Below, one piece after another: positions 25,993 to 35,329 of a stretch of DNA of 63,662 bases. A program made the translations under genes and the position numbers. A model generated the notes under the pieces. The model did no database searches, was not told the DNA's origin, and was given only the letters and a program-made list of their open reading frames with translations. The DNA is from Gammaproteobacteria bacterium (lineage in GTDB: Bacteria; Pseudomonadota; Gammaproteobacteria; Steroidobacterales; GCA-2729495), in NCBI GenBank assembly GCA_013001905.1, contig JABDLC010000030.1, positions 1-63,662 on the forward strand. The letters are read 5' to 3'. Within the stretch, counting starts at the first letter, position 1; each line of letters starts with the position of its first letter.

Positions 25993-26646
25993 ATGGAAGC
26001 GTTGCTTCGTTGGCGCAATGCGCCGCAGCTTTGTCTGGCTATGACGCTGGCCGGGTTTGCCGTATTCGGTTTCGCGATCAGTCAGCTTATGCTGGGCCCG
26101 AGCGAGGTGCTCGGTGACCGGCTGGCTGAGCTGACCTGCCTGCAGGTCGCGTTTACCCCGGAACGCTACAGCTCGGTGTTTCTGAGTTTCAGTGCGGCGG
26201 CGCAGGCGGCGATACGCAATCTGCTGGTGCCCGGTGATGTAGTGTTTGCCTGGGGTTACGGATTGCAGCTAGCGGGCCTGACCGGGTTGCTGGCACTGCG
26301 ACTGCCGCAACCGTGGCGGCGCGTCGGCGCCATCGTGATGTGGGCGCCGTTACTGGCGTCTGCACTGGACTGCGTCGAGGATGTCTTTCTCTACACGATG
26401 GCCGGGCAGCTCATCGACAATCCGGCCGCGACCATTGCGCCGGCGTTGCCGTTGCTCGCCGGTATTGCAGCGACACTTAAATACGCTGCACTCGCGCTGA
26501 TCACACCCACGTACGGGCTGGCCGGCATTGCCGTAGGCTTGTCCGTCGACCGGCGGGTGACGTCGCTGTTGCTGTACGCGATCTTCGGCTTGCTGCTGGT
26601 GAGTATGATTTTGCGACCAGCGCAACAAATTCCTCCCTGTTTTTAG
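25993..26646 (+). CDS. integral membrane protein, unknown family
   Basis: The 217-residue protein has about five hydrophobic segments, with a soluble loop near residues 45-65 (LTCLQVAFTPERYSSVF). I do not recognise it. It starts 5 nt after the stop of the lipoprotein gene with no ribosome site of its own, so it is probably translated by coupling and belongs to that operon. A cysteine in the loop (Cys49) and one in ALDCVED are the only polar landmarks. Confidence 0.7.
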   Translation: MEALLRWRNAPQLCLAMTLAGFAVFGFAISQLMLGPSEVLGDRLAELTCLQVAFTPERYSSVFLSFSAAAQAAIRNLLVPGDVVFAWGYGLQLAGLTGLLALRLPQPWRRVGAIVMWAPLLASALDCVEDVFLYTMAGQLIDNPAATIAPALPLLAGIAATLKYAALALITPTYGLAGIAVGLSVDRRVTSLLLYAIFGLLLVSMILRPAQQIPPCF

Positions 26647-26676
26647 TTCGCACCGTTCGCGAGTAAGGAGCACGCG

Positions 26677-27471
26677 TTGATTCGTCGCTTTCCGTTGCTG
26701 AGTTATTTTGTGCTGGCGTACGCGTTTACGTGGGCCATTGAAATCCCGGTTGCCCTCGGTGCACGCGGAAGTATCGATTTTCATCTGCCGATGTGGATTG
26801 AGGCGCTGGCAGCATTTGGCCCGTTTGCCGCAGCGATCATTGTTCTGCGAGTCACGGACGGGCCTGACGGCGTATCGCGCCTGCTCGCCAGTCTGGTTCG
26901 TTGGCGGGTTCCGCCGTTGTGGTTGGCTATGACCGTCGTGCCGCCATTTCTGGTCATGATTGCCGCGCTGGCGATGACCGGCGAAACCGGCAAGCTGTTC
27001 AGCGGTCAGCTGTGTCGCGACCTCATGGACGCGGGCAAAATGCTGGAGCTGATTTTTATTAGCAGCCTGATCCGCGGAGTCGGCGAGGAGCCCGGCTGGC
27101 GTGGTTACGCGCTGCCCATGCTGCGGGAAAAACACGGCCCGCTTGTTGCGACGCTGCTGCTGTGGCCGGTGTGGGCGGTGTGGCATTTGCCCGCTTTTCT
27201 CGCACGACCCGAGTTTGCGGCCGGCGCGGCGATTGGTTTTACCTTCGGCATACTCGCGGCCACCGCCTGGACCACATTGCTCTATGACAAGACCCGCAGC
27301 GTATTGATGCTGGTGCTCTGGCATACGCTGGTCAATATCACGCGGGGAATCGCCGGCTCTGCGTCGGGCGAGGCTTTTATGGCATATGCACAGGTGACGA
27401 CGCTGCTGGGTATCGCCGTCATTGCTTACTGGCTCATTACCCGCGCCAATGATCGCTATGTGCGGGCTTAA
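26677..27471 (+). CDS. CPBP family intramembrane metalloprotease
   Basis: The 264-residue multi-pass protein has the CPBP/Rce1-like motifs in order: EEPGWRGY with Glu137-Glu138 and Arg142, WHLPAF with His170, and HTLVN with His216 and Asn220. These form the zinc site within the membrane. Family members cleave prenylated proteins or small peptides; the bacterial substrate here is unknown. The start is TTG at 26677, with AAGGAG 6 nt upstream. It lies 30 nt after the preceding membrane protein and could be the last gene of that unit. Confidence 0.87.
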   Translation: MIRRFPLLSYFVLAYAFTWAIEIPVALGARGSIDFHLPMWIEALAAFGPFAAAIIVLRVTDGPDGVSRLLASLVRWRVPPLWLAMTVVPPFLVMIAALAMTGETGKLFSGQLCRDLMDAGKMLELIFISSLIRGVGEEPGWRGYALPMLREKHGPLVATLLLWPVWAVWHLPAFLARPEFAAGAAIGFTFGILAATAWTTLLYDKTRSVLMLVLWHTLVNITRGIAGSASGEAFMAYAQVTTLLGIAVIAYWLITRANDRYVRA

Positions 27472-27632
27472 GCCGGCGCCGCGGGCGATTCTGCACGGCA
27501 GCGGGCCCGACTGGGCATTGCGTCAGGATTTGTTAGCATGCCTCAACCGCACCTGGGCCGGCGAGTGAATCACTGCCGCTCAGGTCAACCACCGAATAAC
27601 GATTACAAGAAACACAACCGGAGTATTTCCAG

Positions 27633-28010
27633 ATGAACCAGGAAGCAGAGGCGCAGTCGCCGGAATTCAGCGCGAGTGAACTTTACCTAGAAGAAACCTT
27701 TACCGATCGCAAAGTCGGCACGATTCGTCGGCTGACCCCGGTCGACAGCGCTGGTAATCCCGATGCCGATCGCCCGCCGGTCTACCAGGGCATGGCTCAG
27801 GTGATGACCGCGGCGGGCCCGATGCCGCTGAATTTTGATATTCCGGGCGCCAATCTCGAGGAAGCGTGCGGCAATTTTTCTGAGTGCGCGCAGGAAGCGG
27901 TCGAGGAAATGGCGCAAAAGCTGGAAGAAATGCGTCGCGAGCAGGCATCACAAATCGTGGTGCCGGGTCAGGGTGGTCAGCAGGGTGGTTCGGGCATTAT
28001 CGGCGCGTAA
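27633..28010 (+). CDS. small hypothetical protein upstream of cysK
   Basis: The 125-residue acidic, soluble protein has a good ribosome site (GGAG 9 nt before ATG). Residues 15-60 look folded (LYLEETFTDRKVGTIRRL, then YQGMAQVMTAAGPMPLNFDI). Residues 73-105 are a probable helix (LEEACGNFSECAQEAVEEMA) holding two cysteines six residues apart. The tail is Gly/Gln-rich. There is no signal peptide and no recognised family. cysK begins 18 nt downstream, so the two are likely co-expressed. Confidence 0.75.
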   Translation: MNQEAEAQSPEFSASELYLEETFTDRKVGTIRRLTPVDSAGNPDADRPPVYQGMAQVMTAAGPMPLNFDIPGANLEEACGNFSECAQEAVEEMAQKLEEMRREQASQIVVPGQGGQQGGSGIIGA

Positions 28011-28028
28011 GCCGTTACGGAGCATGAC

Positions 28029-29069
28029 ATGGCACAGCGATACGACAACATACTCGATACGATCGGCGGCACGCCGGTGGTCCGGATTAACAAACTCGGC
28101 CCGGACGGCGTCAATCTGTATGCCAAAGTAGAGTCGTTCAACCCGCTTGGCTCTGTTAAAGACCGGTTGGCACTTGGTGTCATCGAAGCGGCGGAAGCTG
28201 CCGGTGAGCTGCAGCCGGGGCAAACCGTTGTTGAAGCCACCAGCGGCAATACCGGTATTGGACTGGCCATGGTCTGCGCTGCAAAGGGCTACCCGTTTGT
28301 GTGCGTGATGGCCGAAAGCTTCAGCGTCGAGCGGCGCCGGATCATGCGCTTCCTGGGTGCCAAAGTGGTGCTGACTCCGGCAGCGCAGAAAGGCAGCGGC
28401 ATGATCAACAAAGCCAAGGAGCTGGCGGCCGAGCACGGCTGGTTTCTGACGCGGCAGTTCGAGAACGAAGCCAACGCGGATATGCATACCCGCACGACGG
28501 CAGTTGAGATTCTCGATGCGTTCGGCGATGACAAGCTCGACTACTGGGTGACTGGATACGGCACCGGCGGCACGCTGAAGGGCGTTGCAAGGGTGCTGCG
28601 GGAACGCAGTCCCGATACCAAAATCATTCTCTGCGAGCCTGAGCTTGCGCAGCTGGTGGCGAGCGGTGTCGCGCAGAAGCGCAACGAAGACGGGTCGCCC
28701 GCGGCCAGCCACCCCAGTTTTTCGCCGCACCCGATGCAGGGCTGGACGCCGGACTTTATTCCCAAGCTAACGGAAGATGCACTCGATTTTGCCGACCAGA
28801 TCCTGCCGATCAAAGGCCCGGATGCCCTTGGCGCTGCGATGGACCTCGCGCGCCAGGAAGGCATCTTCGCCGGCATTTCGAGTGGCGCGACACTGGCCGG
28901 CGCGCTGCAGGTCAGCGCGCAGGCAGATGCCGGCAGCAATGTCTTGTGCATGTTGCCTGACACCGGTGAGCGCTACATGTCGACGCCGTTGTTTGAAACC
29001 ATCGGCACTGACATGGACGACGATGAAACCGCAATCTCGCGTTCCACGCCGAACTATCAGTTCGACTGA
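28029..29069 (+). CDS. cysK: cysteine synthase (O-acetylserine sulfhydrylase)
   Basis: This PLP enzyme makes cysteine from O-acetylserine and sulfide in the cytosol. The 346-residue protein shows GSVKDR with the PLP lysine Lys44, the substrate loop TSGNTG at 71-76, the phosphate-binding GYGTGGT, and GISSGAT with the serine that contacts the pyridine nitrogen. It is about 20-40 residues longer than E. coli CysK, mostly from an insert (CEPELAQLVASGVAQKRNED region) and an acidic tail. A cystathionine beta-synthase-like use cannot be excluded. A sulfotransferase gene follows 9 nt later. Confidence 0.88.
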   Translation: MAQRYDNILDTIGGTPVVRINKLGPDGVNLYAKVESFNPLGSVKDRLALGVIEAAEAAGELQPGQTVVEATSGNTGIGLAMVCAAKGYPFVCVMAESFSVERRRIMRFLGAKVVLTPAAQKGSGMINKAKELAAEHGWFLTRQFENEANADMHTRTTAVEILDAFGDDKLDYWVTGYGTGGTLKGVARVLRERSPDTKIILCEPELAQLVASGVAQKRNEDGSPAASHPSFSPHPMQGWTPDFIPKLTEDALDFADQILPIKGPDALGAAMDLARQEGIFAGISSGATLAGALQVSAQADAGSNVLCMLPDTGERYMSTPLFETIGTDMDDDETAISRSTPNYQFD

Positions 29070-29078
29070 CCCGGACCG

Positions 29079-29984
29079 TTGAACAGGCCCAACTTCTTTA
29101 TCGTCGGTGTGGCGAAATGCGGCACGACCGCATTGTTTGACTACCTGGCGCAGCACCCCAATACGTGGTGCCCCACTGAGAAAGAACCCAATTACCTGGC
29201 GTTTGATTATCCCGCGCTGCAGGGCCCTCGCACCGAGGAAGATTATCTGGCGCTGTTTGCGGGTGCAGCCGAAGAGCACACCGCTATCGGCGAAGCCTCA
29301 ATCCTGTATTTTTTCTCGCAGGTCGCCATTGAGGAAATTCGCGCGCGATATCCGGATGCCCGGTTGATTATCATGATCCGCACCCCGGCCGACATGGTGT
29401 ATTCCTTTCATTCGCAGCTTATGAGTACGGCGAACGAGGATGTGGCCGATTTTGCGGAGGCCTGGCGATTGCAGGACGAGCGGCTGGCCGGCCGGCATAT
29501 TCCGTCGCGCTGTCTGGTACCGGAGTTTTTGCAGTATCGGCAGATCGGGCGGATGAGCCGCGGGATACGTCGCGTGCTTGATGTCTTTCCGCGCGATCAG
29601 GTCCGGCTAATTGTGTTTGATGATCTCAAAAGTAATCCTCAGGGCGTGCTGGATGAGGTGACCGACTATCTTGAGTTACCGCGTTACGACGGCGTCGATT
29701 TCCGCGTCGTAAACGCTAACCGCGTGCAGAAAAGCCGGTTGGTGACCGGCGTAACGACACGCCCATTGCGCCCGGGCCTGCAGGGCTTTGTGCGCGGCCT
29801 GAAGCGATTCACCGGGCTGCAGAACTTCAGCATACGTTCGTTGCTGGCGCGTCTGAATACCAGAGAGGCACCACGAAAAAAACTGGCGCCCGAATTCCGG
29901 CAGGAACTGCGGGACTATTTTGCTGATGAAGTGGCTGAGCTGGAAGCGCTCACCGGGCGGGACCTGTCACATTGGCGCGATTGA
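29079..29984 (+). CDS. sulfotransferase domain protein
   Basis: The 301-residue protein has the 5'-phosphosulfate loop VGVAKCGTTALFDYL at about residues 9-23 and the 3'-phosphate-binding segment MIRTPADMVYSFHSQ, as in PAPS-dependent sulfotransferases (heparan sulfate N-sulfotransferase type). The only possible start ahead of the loop is TTG at 29079, with a weak ribosome site, 9 nt after cysK. It probably sulfates a glycan, lipid or small molecule; the acceptor is unknown. The pairing with cysK is consistent with shared sulfur metabolism but may only be positional. Confidence 0.83.
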   Translation: MNRPNFFIVGVAKCGTTALFDYLAQHPNTWCPTEKEPNYLAFDYPALQGPRTEEDYLALFAGAAEEHTAIGEASILYFFSQVAIEEIRARYPDARLIIMIRTPADMVYSFHSQLMSTANEDVADFAEAWRLQDERLAGRHIPSRCLVPEFLQYRQIGRMSRGIRRVLDVFPRDQVRLIVFDDLKSNPQGVLDEVTDYLELPRYDGVDFRVVNANRVQKSRLVTGVTTRPLRPGLQGFVRGLKRFTGLQNFSIRSLLARLNTREAPRKKLAPEFRQELRDYFADEVAELEALTGRDLSHWRD

Positions 29985-29998
29985 CGCGGTGGTACAAT
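29972..29998 (+). promoter_or_regulatory. possible promoter of plsY-birA-coaX-SPOR operon
   Basis: TTGGCG (29972) and TACAAT (29993) are separated by 15 nt, shorter than ideal. The -35 lies in the last codons of the sulfotransferase gene and the -10 just after its stop, 29 nt before the plsY start. Confidence 0.4.
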
Positions 29999-30026
29999 TG
30001 CTGCCCCTGACTCGGGAGGGAACAGC

Positions 30027-30686
30027 TTGCTGGAGCTGGGATTAAAAGTCTTTATCAGTTATCTGGCGGGGTCCGTTAACGGCGCCCTGCTGATCGGTCA
30101 GCTGGCGGGCGGCATCGACGTGCGTAAAGTCGGCAGCGGTAACGCCGGCGGGACAAATGCGTTGCGCACTCAGGGCAAACGCTTCGCGATCGGGGTCATG
30201 ATCGTTGATATCACCAAAGGCGTATTGCCGGTGCTGTTGCTGCCGGGGCTCGCCATCCCCGGGGTCGGTCACGACCCGCTTGTGACCCGTGAGTGGCTGG
30301 TTTATGCCTGCGGTGGTGCGGCGATTTTCGGCCACTGCTACCCGGTCTGGTATGAGTTTGCCGGTGGCAAAGGCGCTGCGACCGCGCTGGGTGTGCTGGC
30401 CGCCGCGGCGCCTGTGGTCGTGTTGCCGTCCATGATCACCTGGTTCGCCATGCTCTACACGGTTGGTTTCGTAGGGTTGGCGACCGTGGTCGCAACGGCT
30501 GTAGTGCCGGTATTTCTCGCCATCACTGCCGGCGCAGAAGCGGCGAACCTCATTGTGTTTACAAGCGCACTCGCTCTGTTTATCGCATTCACTCACCGCT
30601 CAAATTTGCGCAAGCTGGTACTCGGCGGAGCTACGCCTGACGTCAGCAACAGTTTGCTCAACCGTCAATCGCAAAAATCACGCTGA
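30027..30686 (+). CDS. plsY: acyl-phosphate:glycerol-3-phosphate acyltransferase
   Basis: PlsY makes lysophosphatidic acid from acyl-phosphate and glycerol-3-phosphate at the inner membrane, the first committed phospholipid step. The 219-residue multi-pass protein carries the three family motifs: GSGNAGGTN at 36-44, FAGGKGAAT in the second loop, and FTHRSNLRKL near the C-terminus. The start is TTG at 30027, with a strong GGGAGGG upstream. The C-terminal Ser/Asn/Gln-rich tail is a small extension. birA starts 1 nt after its stop. Confidence 0.95.
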   Translation: MLELGLKVFISYLAGSVNGALLIGQLAGGIDVRKVGSGNAGGTNALRTQGKRFAIGVMIVDITKGVLPVLLLPGLAIPGVGHDPLVTREWLVYACGGAAIFGHCYPVWYEFAGGKGAATALGVLAAAAPVVVLPSMITWFAMLYTVGFVGLATVVATAVVPVFLAITAGAEAANLIVFTSALALFIAFTHRSNLRKLVLGGATPDVSNSLLNRQSQKSR

Positions 30687-30687
30687 C

Positions 30688-31677
30688 GTGTCACTGACAC
30701 CGCAAAAACTGTTGGGCCTGCTGGCAGACGGACAGGTGCACTCGGGCACGGCGCTCGCGGAACAGTTAGGCGTCACCCGCGCGGCCGTCTGGAAGTGCAT
30801 GCAGCAACTCGAGTCGCTCGGCGTCGGCGTGGCCGCGGATGCCGGCAAGGGATACCAGCTGGAGCAACCAGTGGAGCTGTTGGACGCAGCAGCGATACGT
30901 GCCGCGGTGGCTGAGGACATCGCTGACTGTATCGACAGCATCGACGTGCTGTGGTCCACGGAATCCACTAACGATCATCTGTTGCAGTCTGCTTCGGTTG
31001 CACCGGGCCGCAGTCGTGCCTGCATTGCTGAATTTCAGACGGCCGGTCGCGGCCGACGCGGCCGTGAATGGCTCGCGCCGGCGGGGGCGGGTATCTGTTT
31101 GTCATTGTCATGGGCGTTTCAGAGCAGCCCGCCGCAACTCGCCTGCCTCGGCCTGGTTGCGGGTGTTGCCATACTGCGCGCCATACAGACGGCCGGTGTG
31201 ACCGGTGCGCAGCTGAAATGGCCGAATGACGTCGTGGTTGACGGCCGCAAGCTTGCCGGGATTTTAATTGACGTCAAAGGTGAAGCGGGCGGGCCGCTGC
31301 AGGTTGTCGTCGGAGTCGGCCTGAACATCAGCCTTCCTGCCGCGACCCGCGACGAGATTCTCGCCGCGGGTGGCATTGCGCCGGTTTCATTGCAGGAGGC
31401 AGGCGCCGTGGCGGGCCGCAATGCCGTGGCCGCAGCCTTAGTGGTCGAGTTGCATCGGGCGCTTGATGAATTTGCGATGCGGGGGTTTGCGGCGTTGGCG
31501 GACGAATGGCGTTCGGCGGATTATTTGCACGGTCGGCAGGTCATGATTGAGTTAGACGGCGAACGTATCGAAGGCGTGGTGCGGGGTATCGCGAGCGACG
31601 GCCGCTTGCAACTAAACACCGCTGCCGGTATTCAACACTTCACGACGGGCGATGTGAGTGTCAGGCTTACGGCATGA
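30688..31677 (+). CDS. birA: bifunctional biotin ligase/biotin operon repressor
   Basis: BirA activates biotin to biotinyl-AMP and attaches it to acetyl-CoA carboxylase carrier protein; with its DNA-binding domain it also represses biotin genes. The 329-residue protein starts at GTG 30688. Residues 1-60 form the winged helix (TALAEQLGVTRAAVWKCMQQL). The ligase domain shows GRGRRGREW at 120-128, KWPNDV at 177-182 and catalytic Lys189, then a C-terminal SH3-like cap. The full-length HTH suggests a real repressor. The open frame continues upstream into plsY but without family sequence. Confidence 0.95.
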   Translation: MSLTPQKLLGLLADGQVHSGTALAEQLGVTRAAVWKCMQQLESLGVGVAADAGKGYQLEQPVELLDAAAIRAAVAEDIADCIDSIDVLWSTESTNDHLLQSASVAPGRSRACIAEFQTAGRGRRGREWLAPAGAGICLSLSWAFQSSPPQLACLGLVAGVAILRAIQTAGVTGAQLKWPNDVVVDGRKLAGILIDVKGEAGGPLQVVVGVGLNISLPAATRDEILAAGGIAPVSLQEAGAVAGRNAVAAALVVELHRALDEFAMRGFAALADEWRSADYLHGRQVMIELDGERIEGVVRGIASDGRLQLNTAAGIQHFTTGDVSVRLTA

Positions 31678-32477
31678 ATTCAGAATCCGACAATCCGGCA
31701 ACCAATGCTGCCGGCGGCAGCCAACTGCTGCTCGACATTGGCAATACGCGCATTAAATGGGCTTTTGACGGCGGTGACGAGCTGACAGACGCGGGTGAGC
31801 TGATGCACCGCGGTCAGCCGGAAGCGCTGGACGAATTTCCGGCGGCGCTGGCGCGTCGGCCTGACACGGTGACCGCCATTAATGTTGCCGGTGCGGCGAT
31901 CGCTGATCGGGTGACGGCAGCACTGCGTGCGCATTGCGATGTGGCTGTGCAGTTTTTGCAGGTCAGTGAACGCTGTGGCGACGTGACCAACGGTTACACC
32001 GAATGGCAACAGCTCGGCGCGGATCGCTGGGCCGCCGTCGTGGGTGCGTGGCATGAGTTGCGCAGCGATGCGCTGGTGGTCGATGCCGGCACGGCCGTCA
32101 CCATTGATCTGCTGCGCGCCGACGGGCGACACCAGGGCGGTCTTATCCTGCCGGGCCTGCACCTTGCAGAACAAGTGCTCGGGGTCTCAACAGCAGACAT
32201 CGCAAATTTTGCCGCCGAGGCGCCCGGCCCGGGCAAACCGGACTGGTTCGGTTGCGCCACAGCCGAGGCGGTGCAGCGCGGCGCGCGTTTTAGTCTATGT
32301 GCTGCGATAGATCGAGCTGTTGCGGAATTCCCCTCGGGCGCCATGCCGCCGGTGTTGCTGACCGGCGGTGACGCCGCTGCGTTGCAGCCGGGGTTGCGCA
32401 GCCGCAGCGAGTTGCGCCCGCTGCTCGTGCTGGAGGGCGTCAAGCATCTTCAGGCAGAGGCGTCAGCGGGTGCGTAA
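31674..32477 (+). CDS. coaX: type III pantothenate kinase
   Basis: CoaX phosphorylates pantothenate, the first step of coenzyme A synthesis; the type III enzyme does not follow the feedback pattern of CoaA. The 267-residue protein has the ASKHA-fold phosphate-binding DIGNTRIKW at 21-29, GADRW at 115-119, the VVDAGTAVTIDLL motif with Asp137, and GGLILPG. Its ATG overlaps the birA stop (ATGA at 31674-31677), so translation is coupled. birA-coaX adjacency is common in gammaproteobacteria. Confidence 0.94.
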   Translation: MNSESDNPATNAAGGSQLLLDIGNTRIKWAFDGGDELTDAGELMHRGQPEALDEFPAALARRPDTVTAINVAGAAIADRVTAALRAHCDVAVQFLQVSERCGDVTNGYTEWQQLGADRWAAVVGAWHELRSDALVVDAGTAVTIDLLRADGRHQGGLILPGLHLAEQVLGVSTADIANFAAEAPGPGKPDWFGCATAEAVQRGARFSLCAAIDRAVAEFPSGAMPPVLLTGGDAAALQPGLRSRSELRPLLVLEGVKHLQAEASAGA

Positions 32478-33156
32478 TTTTGTTCTGGTATTGCTGCTGA
32501 TTAATGCGTTGGCGTTTATTTATCAGCGCTGGATCATCAGCCCGGACAATCCCATTGCGGCAACGCATATCGAGCAGGATTATCCCCGCCTCACCACCGT
32601 GCAGCTCGCGCCCCGTCCGCAGCCGGGCGACGCAGCCGATGTCACGACCGCCTCCGGCGATGCAAATGCATCCATTGACAGCGAAAATGACGCTAAATGC
32701 ATCAAAATTGGCCCGATAACGCAGAAAGCGGATGCAGACAGCCTGGCCGCGACGCTGGCCGGCAGGGGTCTGGCGGCAGCGCTCGGTCAGACGGAGGGTC
32801 AGGTGTGGGTCGGGCACTGGGTGCAGGTGGTAGGCCTGAATGACCGGGCTGCAGCCGAGCGCGCCCGGGGCCGCCTGATCACGGCCGGTCTGAGCGACGC
32901 TTATATAGTGACTGGTGGTGAAGAGCTGAAAATCTCGCTGGGCGTGTTCCGCGCCACGCCCAGTGCCGACCGGACGATCCGCCGGGCCGGCGAGCTTGGC
33001 TTTGAAACCCGCATGGATGACCGGTATCAGCCGGGCACACAGTACTGGCTGACCGTGACCATGACGGAAGGCCGGGAGCTCCGGCTGGGCGAGCTGCGCG
33101 GTGATGCGGGCCAGATCCTTCGCACCGAACCGGCCGAATGCCCGGCCAACGGCTGA
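32470..33156 (+). CDS. SPOR-domain-like membrane-anchored protein
   Basis: The 228-residue protein starts at GTG 32470, overlapping coaX by 8 nt. Residues 3-17 (FVLVLLLINALAFIYQ) form a single N-terminal membrane anchor, followed by a polar linker. A C-terminal region of beta-alpha-beta repeats resembles SPOR domains (IGPITQKADADSLAATL; YIVTGGEELKISLGVFRA). Such domains bind denuded peptidoglycan at division sites. A SPOR gene at this place after coaX is common in the group. The fit to SPOR is by pattern only. Confidence 0.75.
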   Translation: MRNFVLVLLLINALAFIYQRWIISPDNPIAATHIEQDYPRLTTVQLAPRPQPGDAADVTTASGDANASIDSENDAKCIKIGPITQKADADSLAATLAGRGLAAALGQTEGQVWVGHWVQVVGLNDRAAAERARGRLITAGLSDAYIVTGGEELKISLGVFRATPSADRTIRRAGELGFETRMDDRYQPGTQYWLTVTMTEGRELRLGELRGDAGQILRTEPAECPANG

Positions 33157-33207
33157 CATCGCGACGGATTCTGATCCACAGGCCGGGGGGCAAACCGCAA
33201 TCATGCC

Positions 33208-33236
33208 TTGATGCACGGCGGGCCGGGCCTTAGAAT
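33208..33236 (+). promoter_or_regulatory. sigma70 promoter of the tRNA-tuf operon
   Basis: TTGATG (33208-33213) and TAGAAT (33231-33236) are separated by 17 nt. The discriminator after the -10 box (TCGCCCGCCG) is very GC-rich, as at stringently controlled stable-RNA promoters. Transcription would start about 57 nt before the first tRNA. Confidence 0.65.
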
Positions 33237-33300
33237 TCGCCCGCCGCAACCGGATTGCGGGGTTCATCGCCCCTGTGATCGAAGTCGATTGCTGCAGTGT

Positions 33301-33376
33301 GCCGGTATAGCTCAGCTGGTAGAGCAACTGATTTGTAATCAGTAGGTCCCGAGTTCGACTCTTGGTGCCGGCACCA
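33301..33376 (+). tRNA. thrT: tRNA-Thr (anticodon TGT)
   Basis: The 76-nt cloverleaf has a 7-bp acceptor stem GCCGGTA/TGCCGGC with one G-U pair, anticodon loop TTTGTAA between CTGAT and ATCAG, a T-loop GTTCGACT and an encoded CCA. It is the first of four tRNAs ahead of tuf. Confidence 0.96.
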
Positions 33377-33444
33377 TCTTTTTTTTTACTCCCAAGCTGT
33401 TGACACTACTGTGTCAAGGCTCGAAAATGCGCGGCTCGCATCGC

Positions 33445-33529
33445 GGAGGGGTACCCAAGCGGTCAACGGGGGCAGACTGTAAATCTGCTGGCTCAGCCTT
33501 CGCAGGTTCGAATCCTGCCCCCTCCACCA
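33445..33529 (+). tRNA. tyrU: tRNA-Tyr (anticodon GTA)
   Basis: The 85-nt class II tRNA has an acceptor stem GGAGGGG/CCCCTCC, anticodon in CTGTAAAT, a long variable arm, GGTTCGAATCC T-arm and an encoded CCA. Confidence 0.96.
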
Positions 33530-33687
33530 GTTTTCTGGCGGGCAAGTGCGTCAGAGAGGATGCGACAGACAATGTGCGATACGCAGGAATAGCTCGGGCC
33601 GAAGTGGTCAGGGTTAGCTTGTGTACGCGCATTTAAAACGTTTTTGTTTAGAACAGTTTATGCAGGGCTGCTTATATCGAAGGTTTG

Positions 33688-33761
33688 GCGGGTGTAGTTC
33701 AACGGTAGAACCTCAGCCTTCCAAGCTGATGATGTGGGTTCGATTCCCATCACCCGCTCCA
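33688..33761 (+). tRNA. glyT: tRNA-Gly (anticodon TCC)
   Basis: The 74-nt cloverleaf has acceptor GCGGGTG/CACCCGC, anticodon loop CTTCCAA between TCAGC and GCTGA, and an encoded CCA. The 158 nt before it, after tRNA-Tyr, hold no gene that I can see. Confidence 0.96.
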
Positions 33762-33790
33762 AGTAGTTTCAGGTGTGAGTTTGGATATCG

Positions 33791-33865
<75 letters not shown>

Positions 33866-33986
33866 GTTAGATAGAACAAGCTTCACACCGCGAGAGAAAG
33901 AAAAGAAATAAGAAAGACCGGTTTAGTTTAATTATTTGATTAGCAAGGCCAGCTAACACGCAACTTTTAGATCAGAGGATCCATCG

Positions 33987-35177
<1,191 letters not shown>

Positions 35178-35218
35178 TAATAACAATGGTGAAGCAACTC
35201 TTTAGAGAGATGCTGTAG

Positions 35219-35287
35219 CTGAATTCAGGAGTCGGCCTGGCCGCTCCTGATTCAGCAATATTGAACAGGGAATAGCAGTGTTCCCTG
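35219..35287 (+). promoter_or_regulatory. paired hairpins between tuf and tRNA-Trp
   Basis: CTGAA/TTCAG and TCAGGAG/CTCCTGA (35219-35255) make a long stem with one bulged T and an inner GGCC/GGCC pairing. A second stem CAGGGAA/TTCCCTG spans 35266-35287. Neither has a T-run, so RNA processing or a rho-assisted end of the tuf transcript is more likely than a simple terminator. Confidence 0.45.
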
Positions 35288-35329
35288 CGCAGGAGAGCCG
35301 CCGGAGTTAATTCAGCGGCGGCAGGCGGA

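Noticed and set aside
26350-27324. 324-codon frame antisense to the two membrane-protein genes
   Set aside because: The translation is a run of Gln, Arg, Asn and His typical of the reverse of hydrophobic codons, while the plus strand encodes clear membrane helices and CPBP motifs.
30553-30687. 45-residue extension of BirA into plsY
   Set aside because: It reads the plsY sequence in another frame; the GTG at 30688 gives the correct winged-helix start.
33530-33687. A gene or RNA between tRNA-Tyr and tRNA-Gly
   Set aside because: No open frame with a ribosome site, no cloverleaf and no strong hairpin was found; it is probably spacer RNA removed in processing.
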